Below the pieces are notes generated by a model. It saw only the letters and a program-made list of their open reading frames with translations, made no database searches and was not told where the DNA came from. From contig CM053034.1 in NCBI GenBank assembly GCA_028564925.1, positions 87,026,282 through 87,090,281 on the forward strand: a stretch of DNA of 64,000 nt. Reading direction: 5' to 3'. The position numbers and the translations under genes were made by a program. Positions 54,404 through 64,000 of this stretch are shown here, piece by piece. The stretch comes from Lithobates sylvaticus. Taxonomy: Eukaryota > Chordata > Amphibia > Anura > Ranidae. Within the stretch, counting starts at the first letter, position 1, and each line of letters starts with the position of its first letter.

Positions 54404-56552
54404 GTAATTACATTTTTTTGTGGAAAAATGCATGGTTGAGATTTTAGATGTTCAGCATATTATGGAACAATTAGATGTGCATCCTTTGGTTGAAAAAATA
54501 TGGATGTGTGGCCTGTCTATTGGATAAGTAAAAAGCTGTCAGAAAAGACATAGAAATGAACCAAAACACAAATAAAGTGCTCAGTCTGCATATACTTCAA
54601 TAGTAATAGCACACCATCACAAGGTATTGGAAATATACAAATTACTGTATACATGGACTTTTAGGCATCAAAAATGTATTTAAAAAAAAATCTGAATATA
54701 CATATATAGCAACAATGTTTATAAAATACAAGACATGTAAAACAATAGCAATGTTTCTAACCACCAGGCTAAAGGCCCTGTTGTTGAAGCTATACTTGTG
54801 GGGACCATTAACTGGTACTATATACTACAGCAGGGTCCTGTGATTTGTTGTGGTCTGTGATAGAAGCTCTACATGTTGCACAATGAATATTGCTTCCTCA
54901 GGAGCTACAGTATAATGAGTGATTTGAAATAAGCAAAAAACTGTTCGTTATAATGTGTCTGTGCAGCTGCTGCATCTCAAGGAACAGGAAAAGTAAAACA
55001 ATCTAAAAAAAGTATCTAAAACAAAAAATACATTTTGCCTTTACATTGACTTTAAAACTGAAGAAAGACTTTTGGGACACTTTCTCTTATGTAATATTCT
55101 AAATATGGTGTTAGAACCAAATATGTAACAAGCAACCCCAGAAAGAAATGTTCCCAAAGTTCCCTGTTTAGGCAGTGGTAACTGTTGTATCCCTTGTGAA
55201 GATCCATGCTGGAATAGTTTAAGAAGAGAACATAAAAGGGACAAATTGGGGACAAATTGGGTTTCACCAGATAGTCGGAACATTTCAAATTGTGTGCATG
55301 TTTTTTACCCTCCTTACTTACCTACTAGGCTTGTGAAAGGATTGTTTTAAAATAGACCTGTACTTTAAGCCAAATTCCAAGAATGGTCTTTTTTTGCAAC
55401 ATCGAGGATCAGAGTTTAGGTTGATTGATCCCATCTTCAGCAAAGATACTGACTAAGTGCTCTGGCCTTCACATATACAGACAGCACTGAAGTGAACCTG
55501 AAATGACACTTATGCCGCTTCTTGTCTATGAATTCTGCTGACATAGCTTTACAGTGCCCTGAAAAGCAAAAGACCGATGAGAGCTTTTCATCGGAAAATG
55601 CGACCGTGTGTAGGCTCCATCGGAATTTTGCTGGCCAAATTCCCGCCAGCAAAAATTTGAGAGCATGTTCTCAATTTCTTTCGAAGGAAAATGTTCCTTC
55701 GAAATTCCGATAGTCTGTAGCAATTCCGACGCGCAAAATTCCTACGCGTGCTCGGAAACAATTTGACGCATGCTCAGAAGCATTAAACTTTATTTTTTCT
55801 CGGCTTGTCGTAGTGTTGTACATCATCGCGTTCTTGACAGTCGGAATTTGGTGTGAGCGTGTGTAGGCAAGACCGTATGAGCGAAATTCCATCGGAATCC
55901 CGTCTGGAAAACCATCAGAGCTTTTTTCCGACAAGAATTATGATCGTGTTAGAGAGATTTCCCCTTTCTTCCTGTTTTGAGGATAACCTTTTCAAGTCCA
56001 GAAGTATGGGGAAATTTGCAATACAAAAATATGCAACAATAAAAGCTGACAATTGTTCCACTATGCTTAACAAAAAAAAAAAAATCCTTTTTATCTCTGT
56101 CTATGTTGCTATTAGAAAGATTTCCCCTCACTTCCTAGCCCAAGGACAACCTTTTAACCAGACAGGAAGAGAAAGAGTCTCCATTGGAGCTTCCAATGGC
56201 AGTAAAACCTGACAGGAGTTCTATTCTTTCTGCACTCTATACAAAGCTGAGAAAAAAGTTTTTGGTATAGGTACACTTTAAATGAAGAATAAACCCCACG
56301 TTCTTTTGGTTTCTGATGGCAGTGACTTGCATGTATGCGGGTACCTACAGTGGCTCTAAGGCTCTGTTGTACATTGCACTATTGTATTAGGGGGTGTTTT
56401 TAGCCCATATTACCGTAACCTCTTTGATTTTACATCTGCAAAAATAATAATTTAATTATAGTAAAAAAAAAAAAACTTTGCTAATTAATAAGGAAAAAAT
56501 ATTAGCTCTCTATATCAAAACATGTCCTGATGTGCCTCTCTTACCTTTTCAG
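54404..56552. other. Second mucin intron in the window
   Basis: The 2.15-kb intron is AT-rich, with a Harbinger-like MITE remnant at 55590-55950. The flanking splice sites are g|gtaatt and ttaccttttcag. Confidence 0.7.
55590..55950. mobile_element. Harbinger-like MITE remnant
   Basis: Segments such as gcgaaattccatcgga, ggaaaaccatcagagctttt and gcatgctc match the MITE at 31402-31659, but the terminal repeats are worn (cgaccgtgtgtagg near 55602). Confidence 0.6.
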
Positions 56553-56653
56553 ATTGTAAACCACCCATGGTCTACTTTAACTGCTCTTTGGAACCTCCCG
56601 GCGCCACTGGAATTGAATGTTTAGAAAGCTGTCAAAGATTAGATATTGACTGC
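56553..56653 (+). CDS. Gel-forming mucin, start of D' (TIL') domain
   Basis: A 101-bp exon lies between acceptor ttaccttttcag and donor C|gtgagt. The first two bases complete Asp with the G carried from 54403, then 33 codons follow and the exon ends in phase 0. The peptide DCKPPMVYFNCSLEPPGATG, then IECLESCQRLDIDC, matches the opening of the D' region of MUC5B/MUC5AC (C-x-x-P-M-V-[YF]-x-x-C and C-x-x-S-C-x-x-L-D-[IVM]-x-C). D' and D3 mediate pH- and calcium-dependent packing and cross-linking. N-C-S is a potential N-glycosylation site. The rest of D' would be in the next exon, which was not found in the window. Confidence 0.88.
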
Positions 56654-57196
56654 GTGAGTACAAATACTAATTTTACGTTGGGTAGGATAATATCTCTGAT
56701 GTCTCTATCACCTTATTAGATATTAGGGATTAGCCCGATGTTCGCTGAATAGCGAACAATTTGGGGTGTTCGCGGCAAATTCGAAAGCCGTGGAACATCC
56801 TTTAAAATCTATGGTAGAAATCAAGAGTGCTAATTTTAAAGGCTTATATGCATGGTATTGTCATAAAAAGTGTTTGGGGACCTGGGTCCTGCCCCAGGGG
56901 ACATGTATCAATGCAAAAAAAAGTTTTAAAAACTGTTGAGGGCATGTGGCCTGGTACGGTTCAGGAGGGGGGGGGGCGCTCTCTCGTCCCCCCCTCTTTT
57001 CCTGTGGCCTGCCAGGTTGCGTGCTCGGATAAGGGTCTGGTATGGATTTTTGGGGGGACCCCTACACAATTTTTTTTAAAAAATTGGCGCGGGGTTCCCT
57101 TTAATAACCATACCAGAACTGAAGGGACTGGTATGGAATTTGGGGAGACCCCCAAGCAATTTTTTTTTTTAAATTTTGGTTCGGGGTTCCCCTTAA

Positions 57197-57898
57197 AGTG
57201 GTTGTAAACTCTCCCCCACAACTTTGTCCCATGTAAATCAGCATAAAAAAACCCCAATGAATACTGCTTGTAGCCATCTCCTTACTTGCTTGCTTAGTAT
57301 TGTTGTAATCCTTTTTGTTCTTTAGAATGACGTCACTGAGCATGCCCATATCTCCCCTGATTTACGGCACACTCTGTGTGCTTGTCTGTCTATTATCAGG
57401 ACTTCCTACGGCACAACACTGAAATCCCACGAGACTGCATAATCACTCAGAGCTTCCTACTACACCCCATGTGACCATGTGACATCACATGAAGTGTAAA
57501 CCTGGCCATCAGACAGATTTAATGCAGTAATCAGCTGAAGCTTATAAGACTGACATAGGCAAAGTCTAGACAATCGACACAAGTAAATACTATGAAATAA
57601 AACAAGTCAGCTATGAGCAGGGAAGCAGGGTTGCCATAGAAACATTGGATTGAGAAGGAGGCTTGGTTAACAGTACATGAAGTGCTCAATGTAAGGGCGG
57701 AAATACACTCTACTGTGGACTCAGAAAACAATACTTAAGATGGCACTGCCTTACCCCTGGAAACAAGTTTTTTAAAGTTTCTTTAAACAGTAAGTAATAT
57801 GCGATTTGGGCTGGATTACAGTGGCTATAGTTTGATAATTACTTATTATAATGGACTAAATGAAAAGAAGCATCAGAGTGGGAGAGTTTACTTCCTCT
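57197..57898. mobile_element. TTAA-target MITE, copy A
   Basis: The ends agtggttgtaaactctccc and gggagagtttacttcctct are inverted repeats with a few mismatches. TTAA lies at 57193-57196 and 57899-57902. Removing it restores a continuous hAT sequence. Confidence 0.8.
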
Positions 57899-58135
57899 TT
57901 AATATTCATACCAGACCCAAAGCCTGGTAATGGACTGGGGGGATCCCATGCCGTTTTTCTATGGCTTCTTTTATCTGTATTGCCAGGACCGACAATTCAT
58001 TATAGCCGCAAGTACTTTTAAATGTCCCTTGGGGCAGGACCCAGGTCCCCAAACTATTTTTAAAACAATAACTTGCATATAAGCCTTTAAAATTAGTACT
58101 TTTGATTATTCATGTTCGTGTCCCATAGACTTTAA

Positions 58136-58569
58136 AGTGGTTATAAACCCTCGTTTACAACTTTATGTTACAGGTAAGCCTATATTAAGGCTTAACTGTA
58201 GCTAACAAGGATATCTCCTAAACCGTGCAGGTTTAGGAGATATCCCTGTATTTGCATGTGCCGACGTCATGCGGCACATGCACACTTGAGACAACTGAAG
58301 CAACGGCGCTATATGCCGATGCTTCAGTTGTACTGTGCCGCATGCGCAGACTGACGGCATCGCGGCTCTGGCAAATAACAGCGCCGGAGCCGCGATACCC
58401 GGAAGTCACTCCGGGAGAACATGTCGGGGGTCGGAGGGGGAGAAGAGGACCAATGCGGGGGCTTCGATCTGAGGTACAGTAAGTGATACATAATTAGCTA
58501 GTGTGCTATGCATACTATCTAATTATGCCTTTGTCTTGAAGTTTTTTTTTTTAAGGGTTCACTTCCTCT
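58136..58569. mobile_element. TTAA-target MITE, copy B
   Basis: The ends agtggttataaaccctcg and agggttcacttcctct are of the same type as copy A, with TTAA at 58132-58135 and 58570-58573. It interrupts the right arm of the hAT element. Confidence 0.8.
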
Positions 58570-58665
58570 TTAACGGTGTTCGCGTGTTTGAACACATTTT
58601 TTGCCTGTTCGCATGTTCTGCTGCGAACCGAACTGGGGTGTTCTCGGCTCATCCCTATTAGATAT

Positions 58666-59568
58666 ATTTTTTTAAGTGAAAATCTGGCAGTATGCATAAT
58701 TTGTTTCTACCTTTATCAAAAATTGTTACTGTCCACACTCATTAGCTTTTACTAAATACTAAAGAGCCAGGCACATCAAAATTAAAGTATAACTAAAGGC
58801 AAACTTTTTTTTTTTAACTATTTATTTTTGGAGTGGAGAGGTATTAGGACACCTGTCAGTTTGTATTGCTCTCTGTGTCCCCAATATGGAGATTAACCCT
58901 CTCTATTTGTCCTGTTTACCATTATAACTCAAGGTGAAAGAAATTCCCAATTTTTTTGTTTTCCCCAGAAATATAATAGAGGGGAAATCTTCCAATGGGT
59001 CCTAGTTCTGATGGCCTCTCCCCAAGAGATTGCCTTAGTTTATTGGGATTTAGAGGGAGGAATGGTTTAGTGTTGGGTACATATTTAGAAGGACTTGGCT
59101 AACAAATTAAAGGTGCATTCCAACACTTTTTAAGCAGTTACAGCAACAATATTTTGGGTGGGGGGTTGAGGTTTTACATAAATTACTGAAAGCTGACCAT
59201 TGTAAGCACCCCTGTCAGTGTTAAATGGTTTGTCTCAACCCTTAAAGCTTCCACTTTTGCTGGACAGCTTGGTACCGTGTGTTAAAGAAAGTTGAAAAAT
59301 AAGACTCTCAGGCTGGTTTACCAAAACTAATGCTGCCACCACATCTAGGGATTGGGAAATTGCAATATATTACATTTTGTTTTTGGGTCTAATATGGCTT
59401 TAATCTCAGAAAAAGATTACATCATGATGATATTATTATTATTATTCTAAACATTGAAAATTGCAAAATGTTACCCAATAACCAAAAACATTTTAGCTAC
59501 AGATATAAGTAAAGCCATTATCCACTGGAAATAGGTATGGTAAAAAAAAAAAAAAACCTTAGGTTCGT
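58666..59568. other. Intronic or flanking DNA, nothing recognised
   Basis: AT-rich, with a short (ATT)n run near 59430-59447. No further mucin exon was seen. Confidence 0.4.
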
Positions 59569-61149
59569 TAATAGACAGATCAAGCCAGTAGTAAAAAGGT
59601 ATACATTTTATTACATAAATTCAACATGTACAAAAATGACCTACAATGCATAAAAAAACATATCTGATACCCTGATTATTACAGTTGTATAGAAAAATCA
59701 CCATCCTGGTGCTGAGAATTGGCAAGGATCAATACAGTGTAGATAACACCTTACATGTTACGGATACATGGTCCTTCTTCAGAGGTTTTATGTTATTGAA
59801 TCAAAATTGGGTATAAGGTTTTTACAACAAAAAAAGGGGTATATAAGTAATAATACAAATAAGTACAAAGTAATAATGTCAATAATTATCCAGCAAAATA
59901 GCAAGCAAAATAGCAAGCTATGCAACACACAGCATAAATGAAATCTAATACATGATTAAGTTTACTTACATGGCAAACCATTAACATGAACCGATTGACT
60001 GAGGGGATTGTGCTCGGTCAGGGCACCCACTGGTCAGTTGGTCACACACCACTCGCAGAGCCACCAAAACAAAGGTATCATATAGAGAGACCAGGACTAA
60101 CTTCACTACAAGGACTCAAATATGGTGGGGCATAGTTTAAACGCCAACACCAAACTCTGGAACCATTGTTGTTTCTAAATGAATGCAAAAAAGATGTCTG
60201 TATATGTCTATATAAATAGTAGGAAAATATATGAATATACAAGTGCCGCAAACCATTGCCCCAACCAATGTATAGGGACAGGAGTGCCAAATTGTGTCCA
60301 TAAATAATAACTGACCTTGCACATGGAAAGTGTTTGCTCATGCCCGGGCGATCCCTCAATGTCTGCTGAAGAGACATGGGGGCCGGTTTATGAGCATGTG
60401 TGGAAAGAGCCTGAGGCCAATCGCGATGCTGATCGTAATCAGAATCAGCTGGTGCAGAGAGAAGAGGGAGGGAGGGACATGATGTATTTGCACCATACAA
60501 CCTCCTAGAATCCTCTGGCATCGTGGCGCGGCTGCGCCCCCCTGAGTCCGAGGGGCGGGACCACATGACGCCGACAACGCGCAATGGCCACACCTGCTCT
60601 CCAAGACTGGAGCGCAAGCATATGGTGGCCTGGAAGGGCCAGCTTGGCCAGAAATGGGGATGTCCTAGACCGAATTGCCACCACAAGGTGATGAAAACGG
60701 ACAAGGACCCCTGCGCGCCGGGAGTGAACAAGTCTGGTCATGACCAATCAGCGGGTGGATGAGAAAGCGTGCCACCAGAAGACCAATTGGAAAATAACAA
60801 TTAGAAAAAAGGGGGGGGGGGAACCTCCGCCAAAGATGGTATACGTCAATAAGTAAATCACATGGGGAAAAGTGACCCAAAGGGACAGGGAGATGTAATG
60901 AATTGCAGACAATAAAGCGCATACAATAAATTTACAGCCAAAGACAGAGTACAGAGTTATAACAATAAAATCATTAATGCCCATATGCTATAGCCAAGGA
61001 CATGTAAATACCAAATACCTGTCAAGTATAAAATTTGTAAGCAGAATTAGCACAAACAGATATTTGTAAACTGAAACATACCTATACCTGTTTATAAATT
61101 GCAATTATTAACTCTTGGAAATGTACCTCAAGGTGGAAAAGCCAAATTC

Positions 61150-61407
61150 CAAACTCAAATCCTGGAAGATAGGGCCTAAAGTTAAAGGCCTCATTCAATC
61201 CTGGGGCCACTGTGGCGTTGAGATAGAAAATCCATTTAAGTTTAGTCTGCAACAATAATTTGTTGTAATCTTCCCCCTGAGAGCAGGACCAATATGGTCA
61301 AGTGCTAAAAATTTGGTCACCGGACATCTGCCACCATGTATGGCAGCACTGTGCCTACCCAAAGTCAAAGCCAGATCCTGGCTTTGCCTTGCCTTGCCAA
61401 GCTTCAT
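61150..61407 (-). pseudogene. Penelope C-terminal fragment (GIY-YIG part and tail)
   Basis: Reading leftwards: VGKMKLGKARQ, SQDLALTLGRHSAAIHGG, then in a second frame EDYNKLLLQTKLKWIFYLNA and PGLNEAFNFRPYLPGF. The QTK-x-KWI-x-x-L-N-x-x-x-P-x-GLNE pattern is the Penelope tail. About one frameshift and several substitutions are visible. Confidence 0.7.
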
Positions 61408-61528
61408 CTTGCCAATAGGGATGGGCCCGGTGTTCGATTCAAACCCATGTTCGAATCGAACATCGGCTGTTCGTCCGCTCGTCGAGTTCAGAACTCTGAG
61501 GGCCAGTCGCAGTGCATTGTTGGCTGAT

Positions 61529-61571
61529 GATTGGCCAAGCATGCACTGTGACCCCGCATGCTTGGCCAATC
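61529..61571. promoter_or_regulatory. CCAAT palindrome of the second hAT copy
   Basis: Perfect 16-bp arms (gattggccaagcatgc) identical to those at 5932-5974, in the opposite orientation in the window. Confidence 0.65.
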
Positions 61572-61662
61572 ATAGAGCCAGCAGCGAGGAGAGCAATAAT
61601 TGGCCACAGGCAGGATGCCTGTGGCCAATTATAGCTCAGGGGGTTTAGTACACTCCCCACAC

Positions 61663-61669
61663 TATATAA
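61663..61669 (+). promoter_or_regulatory. TATA box of the second hAT copy
   Basis: TATATAA lies about 95 bp downstream of the CCAAT palindrome and is followed by ggccgccacgc, as in the large hAT. Confidence 0.6.
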
Positions 61670-61766
61670 GGCCGCCACGCTGGCGGCCTTGTGTAGTGTG
61701 TTCCAGCGTTGCGGGATAGAGGATTGATAGGCAGGGACAGTCTAAACTATTTTCAATCATTCCTGA

Positions 61767-61898
61767 GTGGGGAAAGTGTAGGGAAAGAGGAAAAATAGGC
61801 AGGGATAGTGTGTTCTTCTCAGGCATTTGCATGTGGGGAAAGTGTAGGGAAAGAGGAATAATAGGCAGGGATAATGTGTTCTTCTCAGGCATTTGCGT
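61767..61898. repeat. 66-bp tandem duplication in the hAT leader
   Basis: Two consecutive units begin gtggggaaagtgtagggaaa at 61767 and 61833, and a third start is at 61899. They lie between the TATA box and the former coding start, the same place that holds the 4.6-kb minisatellite in the large copy. Confidence 0.85.
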
Positions 61899-62477
61899 GT
61901 GGGGAAAGTGCTGTTCTCTACCAATACAGCCATCTGCAGGAGTTAGTGTGTGTGTGCTGTGTGAGTCTAGCACAGCACAGTATAAACCTATATCTGTATC
62001 TGCCCTTCTGCCCTGTTGTCATCAAATCCAGCCATCTGCGACATGACATTAAAGCCGCAAGCAGTTTTAAATGGCTTCTTTTTTTCCTTTACAAATGTCA
62101 TTTTGTGCAGGGACAGTTCTAAACACGGGAAACACATGCCACTTCACAGGCATACTTTAGACACCCCCCAGGTATCATATTTAACTTTATGCATCATTAA
62201 AATGACTGCTCCAGAAAAAAACGTCCGTTTTTAAAACTTCTTTTTGCATTCATACATGTCCCCTGGGGTAGGACCCGGGTCCCCAAACCTTTTTTAATGA
62301 CAATAACATGCATATTGGCTGTTATAATTAGCACTTTAGATTTCGAACATTTACGTCCATTGTAACTAATAGGGTTCTAACGTTCGTGCAAACTTTGGGT
62401 CCGTTCGCAGGTTCTGGTGCGAACCGAACCCAGGGGTGTTCGGCTCATCCCTACTTGCCAACATAAAAACTGCCGCA

Positions 62478-63002
62478 TTTTATGTTGGCAAGACAAAGCT
62501 TGAGTTTTGGCGGCGTATTTATCGACATATAGTGAGCATTCAGAAACAGGATCTGGCTTTTCCTTTGGGTCAATCGGTTCATGTTAATGGTTCATGGTTC
62601 AATGGTTCATGTTAATGTAAGTAAACTTAATCATGTATTAGATTACATTTATGCTGTGTGTTGCATAGCTTGCTATTTTGCACAATTATTGACATTATTA
62701 CTTTGTACTTATTTGTATTTTTACTTAAAGACTCCTTTTTTCGTTGTAGAAACCTTATACCCAATTTTGATTCAATAACATAAAACCTCTGAAGAAGGAC
62801 CATGTGTCCGTAACATGTGAGGTGTTATCTACATTGTATTGATCCTCGCCAATTCTCAGCACCAGTGTGGTGATTTTTCTATACAACTGTAATAATCAGA
62901 GTATCAAATATGTTTTTTATGTATTGCATGTCATTTTTGTACATGTTGAATTTATGTAATAAAATGTATACCTTTTTACTACTGGCTTGATCTGTCTATT
63001 AA
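62478..63002 (+). mobile_element. Penelope-like element, right copy of the head-to-head pair
   Basis: The plus-strand copy starts at the GIY-YIG part (FYVGKTKLEFWRRIYRHIVS at 62478-62540) and jumps by an internal deletion near 62570 to the 3' region shared with 59815-60010. It ends at 63002 with the inverted counterpart of 59569-59815. It is shorter than the left copy. Confidence 0.75.
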
Positions 63003-63009
63003 TGACCCT

Positions 63010-63260
63010 ATTAGTACACACGACCGGACTTTCCGTCAGAATAAACTCTGACGTTCTTCCCGAAGGCGTTCCGACCGAACAGACTTGCCCACACACGATC
63101 GGACCAAAGTCTGTTCGTTTCGAACAAGATGATGAACGACGGGACTAGAAAAGGAAGTTCAATAGCCAGTAGCCAATAGCTGCCCTTGTGTCGTATTTGG
63201 TCCGTCGGACCAGCATACAGACAAATGGTTTTCCTGATAAGGAACGCAGCAAAAGGTTTT
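63010..63260. mobile_element. Harbinger-like MITE fragment
   Basis: The start tacacacgaccggactttcc resembles the MITE end gtacacacggtcgg at 31402. Internal ttccgaccgaacagac and cacacacgatcggacc repeats are present. No right end was found. Confidence 0.45.
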
Positions 63261-63449
63261 TTTTCACTGTACCTATGGTACCAGGTGTTTTTGCCATGAA
63301 TGTTATGAGTAAGGTTCTGGAGCAAAGAATGCAGCTTTGCATCTAATACTTCTGCTGTTAGGGGGTGAGAGATCCATGTTTGTTATAATTGGGTCAAACA
63401 GACCAAGCTTCTTCATACACAGCAACAGAACTTATACAGTATGTACAGG
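63261..63449. other. Short unassigned stretch
   Basis: It may be the 5' part of the L1 that follows or the remainder of the MITE. Nothing definite is seen. Confidence 0.3.
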
Positions 63450-64000
63450 TCCTGTAAGAGGACAATGCTGCTATAAAACATACCATCACCCAGCTCCAAG
63501 CTCAACAGGAAGACCTGGAGGATAGGGAGCGCAGACAAAATCTGCGGATCAGGGGTATTCCAGAAACAGTGGAAGACCAGGACCTCCATCCCTATCTACT
63601 GAGTTTATTCAACATAGTGGCTCCCAATATCCCCGATATTGACTGGCGATTAGACAGAACTCACAGGTCACTAGCTCCTAAACCCCCGGCTGGGGCAAAC
63701 CCGAGGGATGTTATTGTTCACTTTCATTATTACAACAGCAAAGAAGCTTTAACCATTGCTACCCACAATAAATCCAGGCTTGAATTTAAAGGGTCCAAGA
63801 TCCAGATCTTCAGCGATCTTTCCTCAATACTCTTGCAAAACAAAGAAGCCTTCACCCGGTGACACTCCACCTCGAGGCTCACAAAGTCATATATTGTTGG
63901 GGTTTTCCCTTTTCACCTCTGCCTCTCATGATGGCGTACAGTATTCCATGCATGATCTTCAGGAAAGTGATGCCTTCCTGCACAACTTGGGCCTTCCACC
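63450..64000 (+). pseudogene. L1 ORF1 fragment (runs off right edge)
   Basis: The plus strand encodes a coiled-coil end, LQAQQEDLEDRERRQNLRIR, then GIPETVEDQDLHPYLLSLFN, DIDWRLDRTHRSLAPKPPAG, PRDVIVHFHYYNSKEALTIA and KGSKIQIFSDLSSILLQNK. This is the RRM and start of the C-terminal domain of L1 ORF1, resembling the ORF1 at 40600-41508 (GNKVQIFADIS). A stop follows FTR at 63862, after which homologous sequence continues in other frames to the edge. The N-terminus is missing or beyond recognition. Confidence 0.85.

Larger units (their letters stand above)
56724..58657. mobile_element. Fold-back hAT non-autonomous element with two nested MITEs
   Basis: A perfect 8-bp duplication, ttagatat, lies at 56716-56723 and 58658-58665. 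The ends are tagggattagcccg and cggctcatcccta. Inside the ends, long inverted arms share gtgctaattttaaaggctta and ctgggtcctgcccc (about 56826-56905 against 58022-58105). Two copies of one TTAA-target MITE interrupt it (57197-57898 and 58136-58569). No transposase is present. Confidence 0.9.
61416..62453 (+). mobile_element. hAT non-autonomous element carrying a promoter-like end
   Basis: The 1,038-bp element is flanked by the perfect 8-bp duplication cttgccaa (61408-61415 and 62454-62461). The ends are tagggatgggccc and ggctcatcccta. The left part matches the promoter and leader of the hAT at 1-6135: CCAAT palindromes (61529-61571 and near 61600-61635), TATATAA (61663-61669), and the stretch ccatctgcaggagttagtgt near 61930, equivalent to about 797-818. 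The right part matches the termini of 56724-58657. No transposase is present. Confidence 0.9.
59569..62468 (-). mobile_element. Penelope-like element, left copy of a head-to-head pair
   Basis: The minus-strand copy has its 3' terminal-repeat-like end at 59569-59815 (motif ggtccttcttcagagg at about 59770), a long 3' region (60000-61150) and the end of the GIY-YIG protein (61150-61407). A hAT element interrupts it at 61416-62453; the last bases before the symmetry centre are 62454-62468. Upstream protein parts, including the reverse transcriptase, are absent. Confidence 0.75.

Noticed and set aside
24412-56653. Von Willebrand factor instead of a mucin
   Set aside because: VWF has similar TIL modules, but the CQPTCMALSE-type opening, FVPTEGC and PGATGIECLESC fit MUC5-type mucins better. 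Not fully excluded.
60078-60731. 217-codon minus-strand frame as a gene
   Set aside because: It sits in the GC-rich 3' region of the Penelope copy, with no domain and no conservation in the inverted partner.

Overview
The window looks like intron-rich nuclear DNA of a large vertebrate genome, most likely an anuran amphibian, possibly a ranid. This rests on the host exons, which encode a gel-forming mucin, and on the mix of transposable elements (TEs): hAT, Tc1, TTAA-target MITEs, Harbinger, CR1, L1, Penelope and Ty3 chromoviruses. The species is inferred, not proven. No bacterial-type operons, rRNA, tRNA or CRISPR arrays were seen.

Host gene. Three plus-strand exons (24412-24667, 54351-54403, 56553-56653) with consensus splice sites and compatible phases encode the TIL2/E2 region and the start of the D' domain of a secreted MUC5AC/MUC5B/MUC2-type mucin. 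They are separated by introns of about 29.7 kb and 2.1 kb. No further exon was recognised before 24412 or after 56653. Almost everything else is TE sequence, and much of it is nested.

Left part (1-24400). A hAT transposon enters from the left edge on the minus strand and ends at 6135. It carries a BED-finger transposase N-terminus, a 4.6-kb minisatellite in its 5' leader with five extra copies of its own transposase start, and a TATA/CCAAT promoter next to its terminal repeat. It is inserted in a Tc1 element (6136-7364). A second Tc1 (7408-9730) holds an L1 3' fragment and a TTAA-target MITE. Next come a retrovirus-like 3' end, a Penelope element (about 11083-15160) carrying a solo Ty3-type LTR, an LTR-like segment, and a complete, young Ty3 chromovirus (15614-21441, TSD CCCGT) inserted in an older MITE. 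A Harbinger-derived element (22539-23426) precedes the first mucin exon.

Giant intron (24668-54350). It contains TTAA-target elements, a CTCGAG-ended MITE, hAT pieces and a CR1 LINE (30105-32998 and 49264 to about 50469). The CR1 is split by an older Ty3 chromovirus (32999-49263), which itself contains two L1 LINEs (34968-41900 and about 43050-48250). Nesting is therefore intron, CR1, Ty3, L1.

Right part (54404-64000). After the last two mucin exons lie a fold-back hAT element (56724-58657, perfect 8-bp TSD) carrying two copies of one TTAA MITE, a head-to-head pair of Penelope copies (59569-63002) with a 1,038-bp hAT element (61416-62453, perfect 8-bp TSD) near the symmetry centre, a Harbinger-like fragment, and an L1 ORF1 fragment running off the right edge.

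All identifications come from reading motifs, terminal repeats and target-site duplications (TSDs) by eye. No database search was run.
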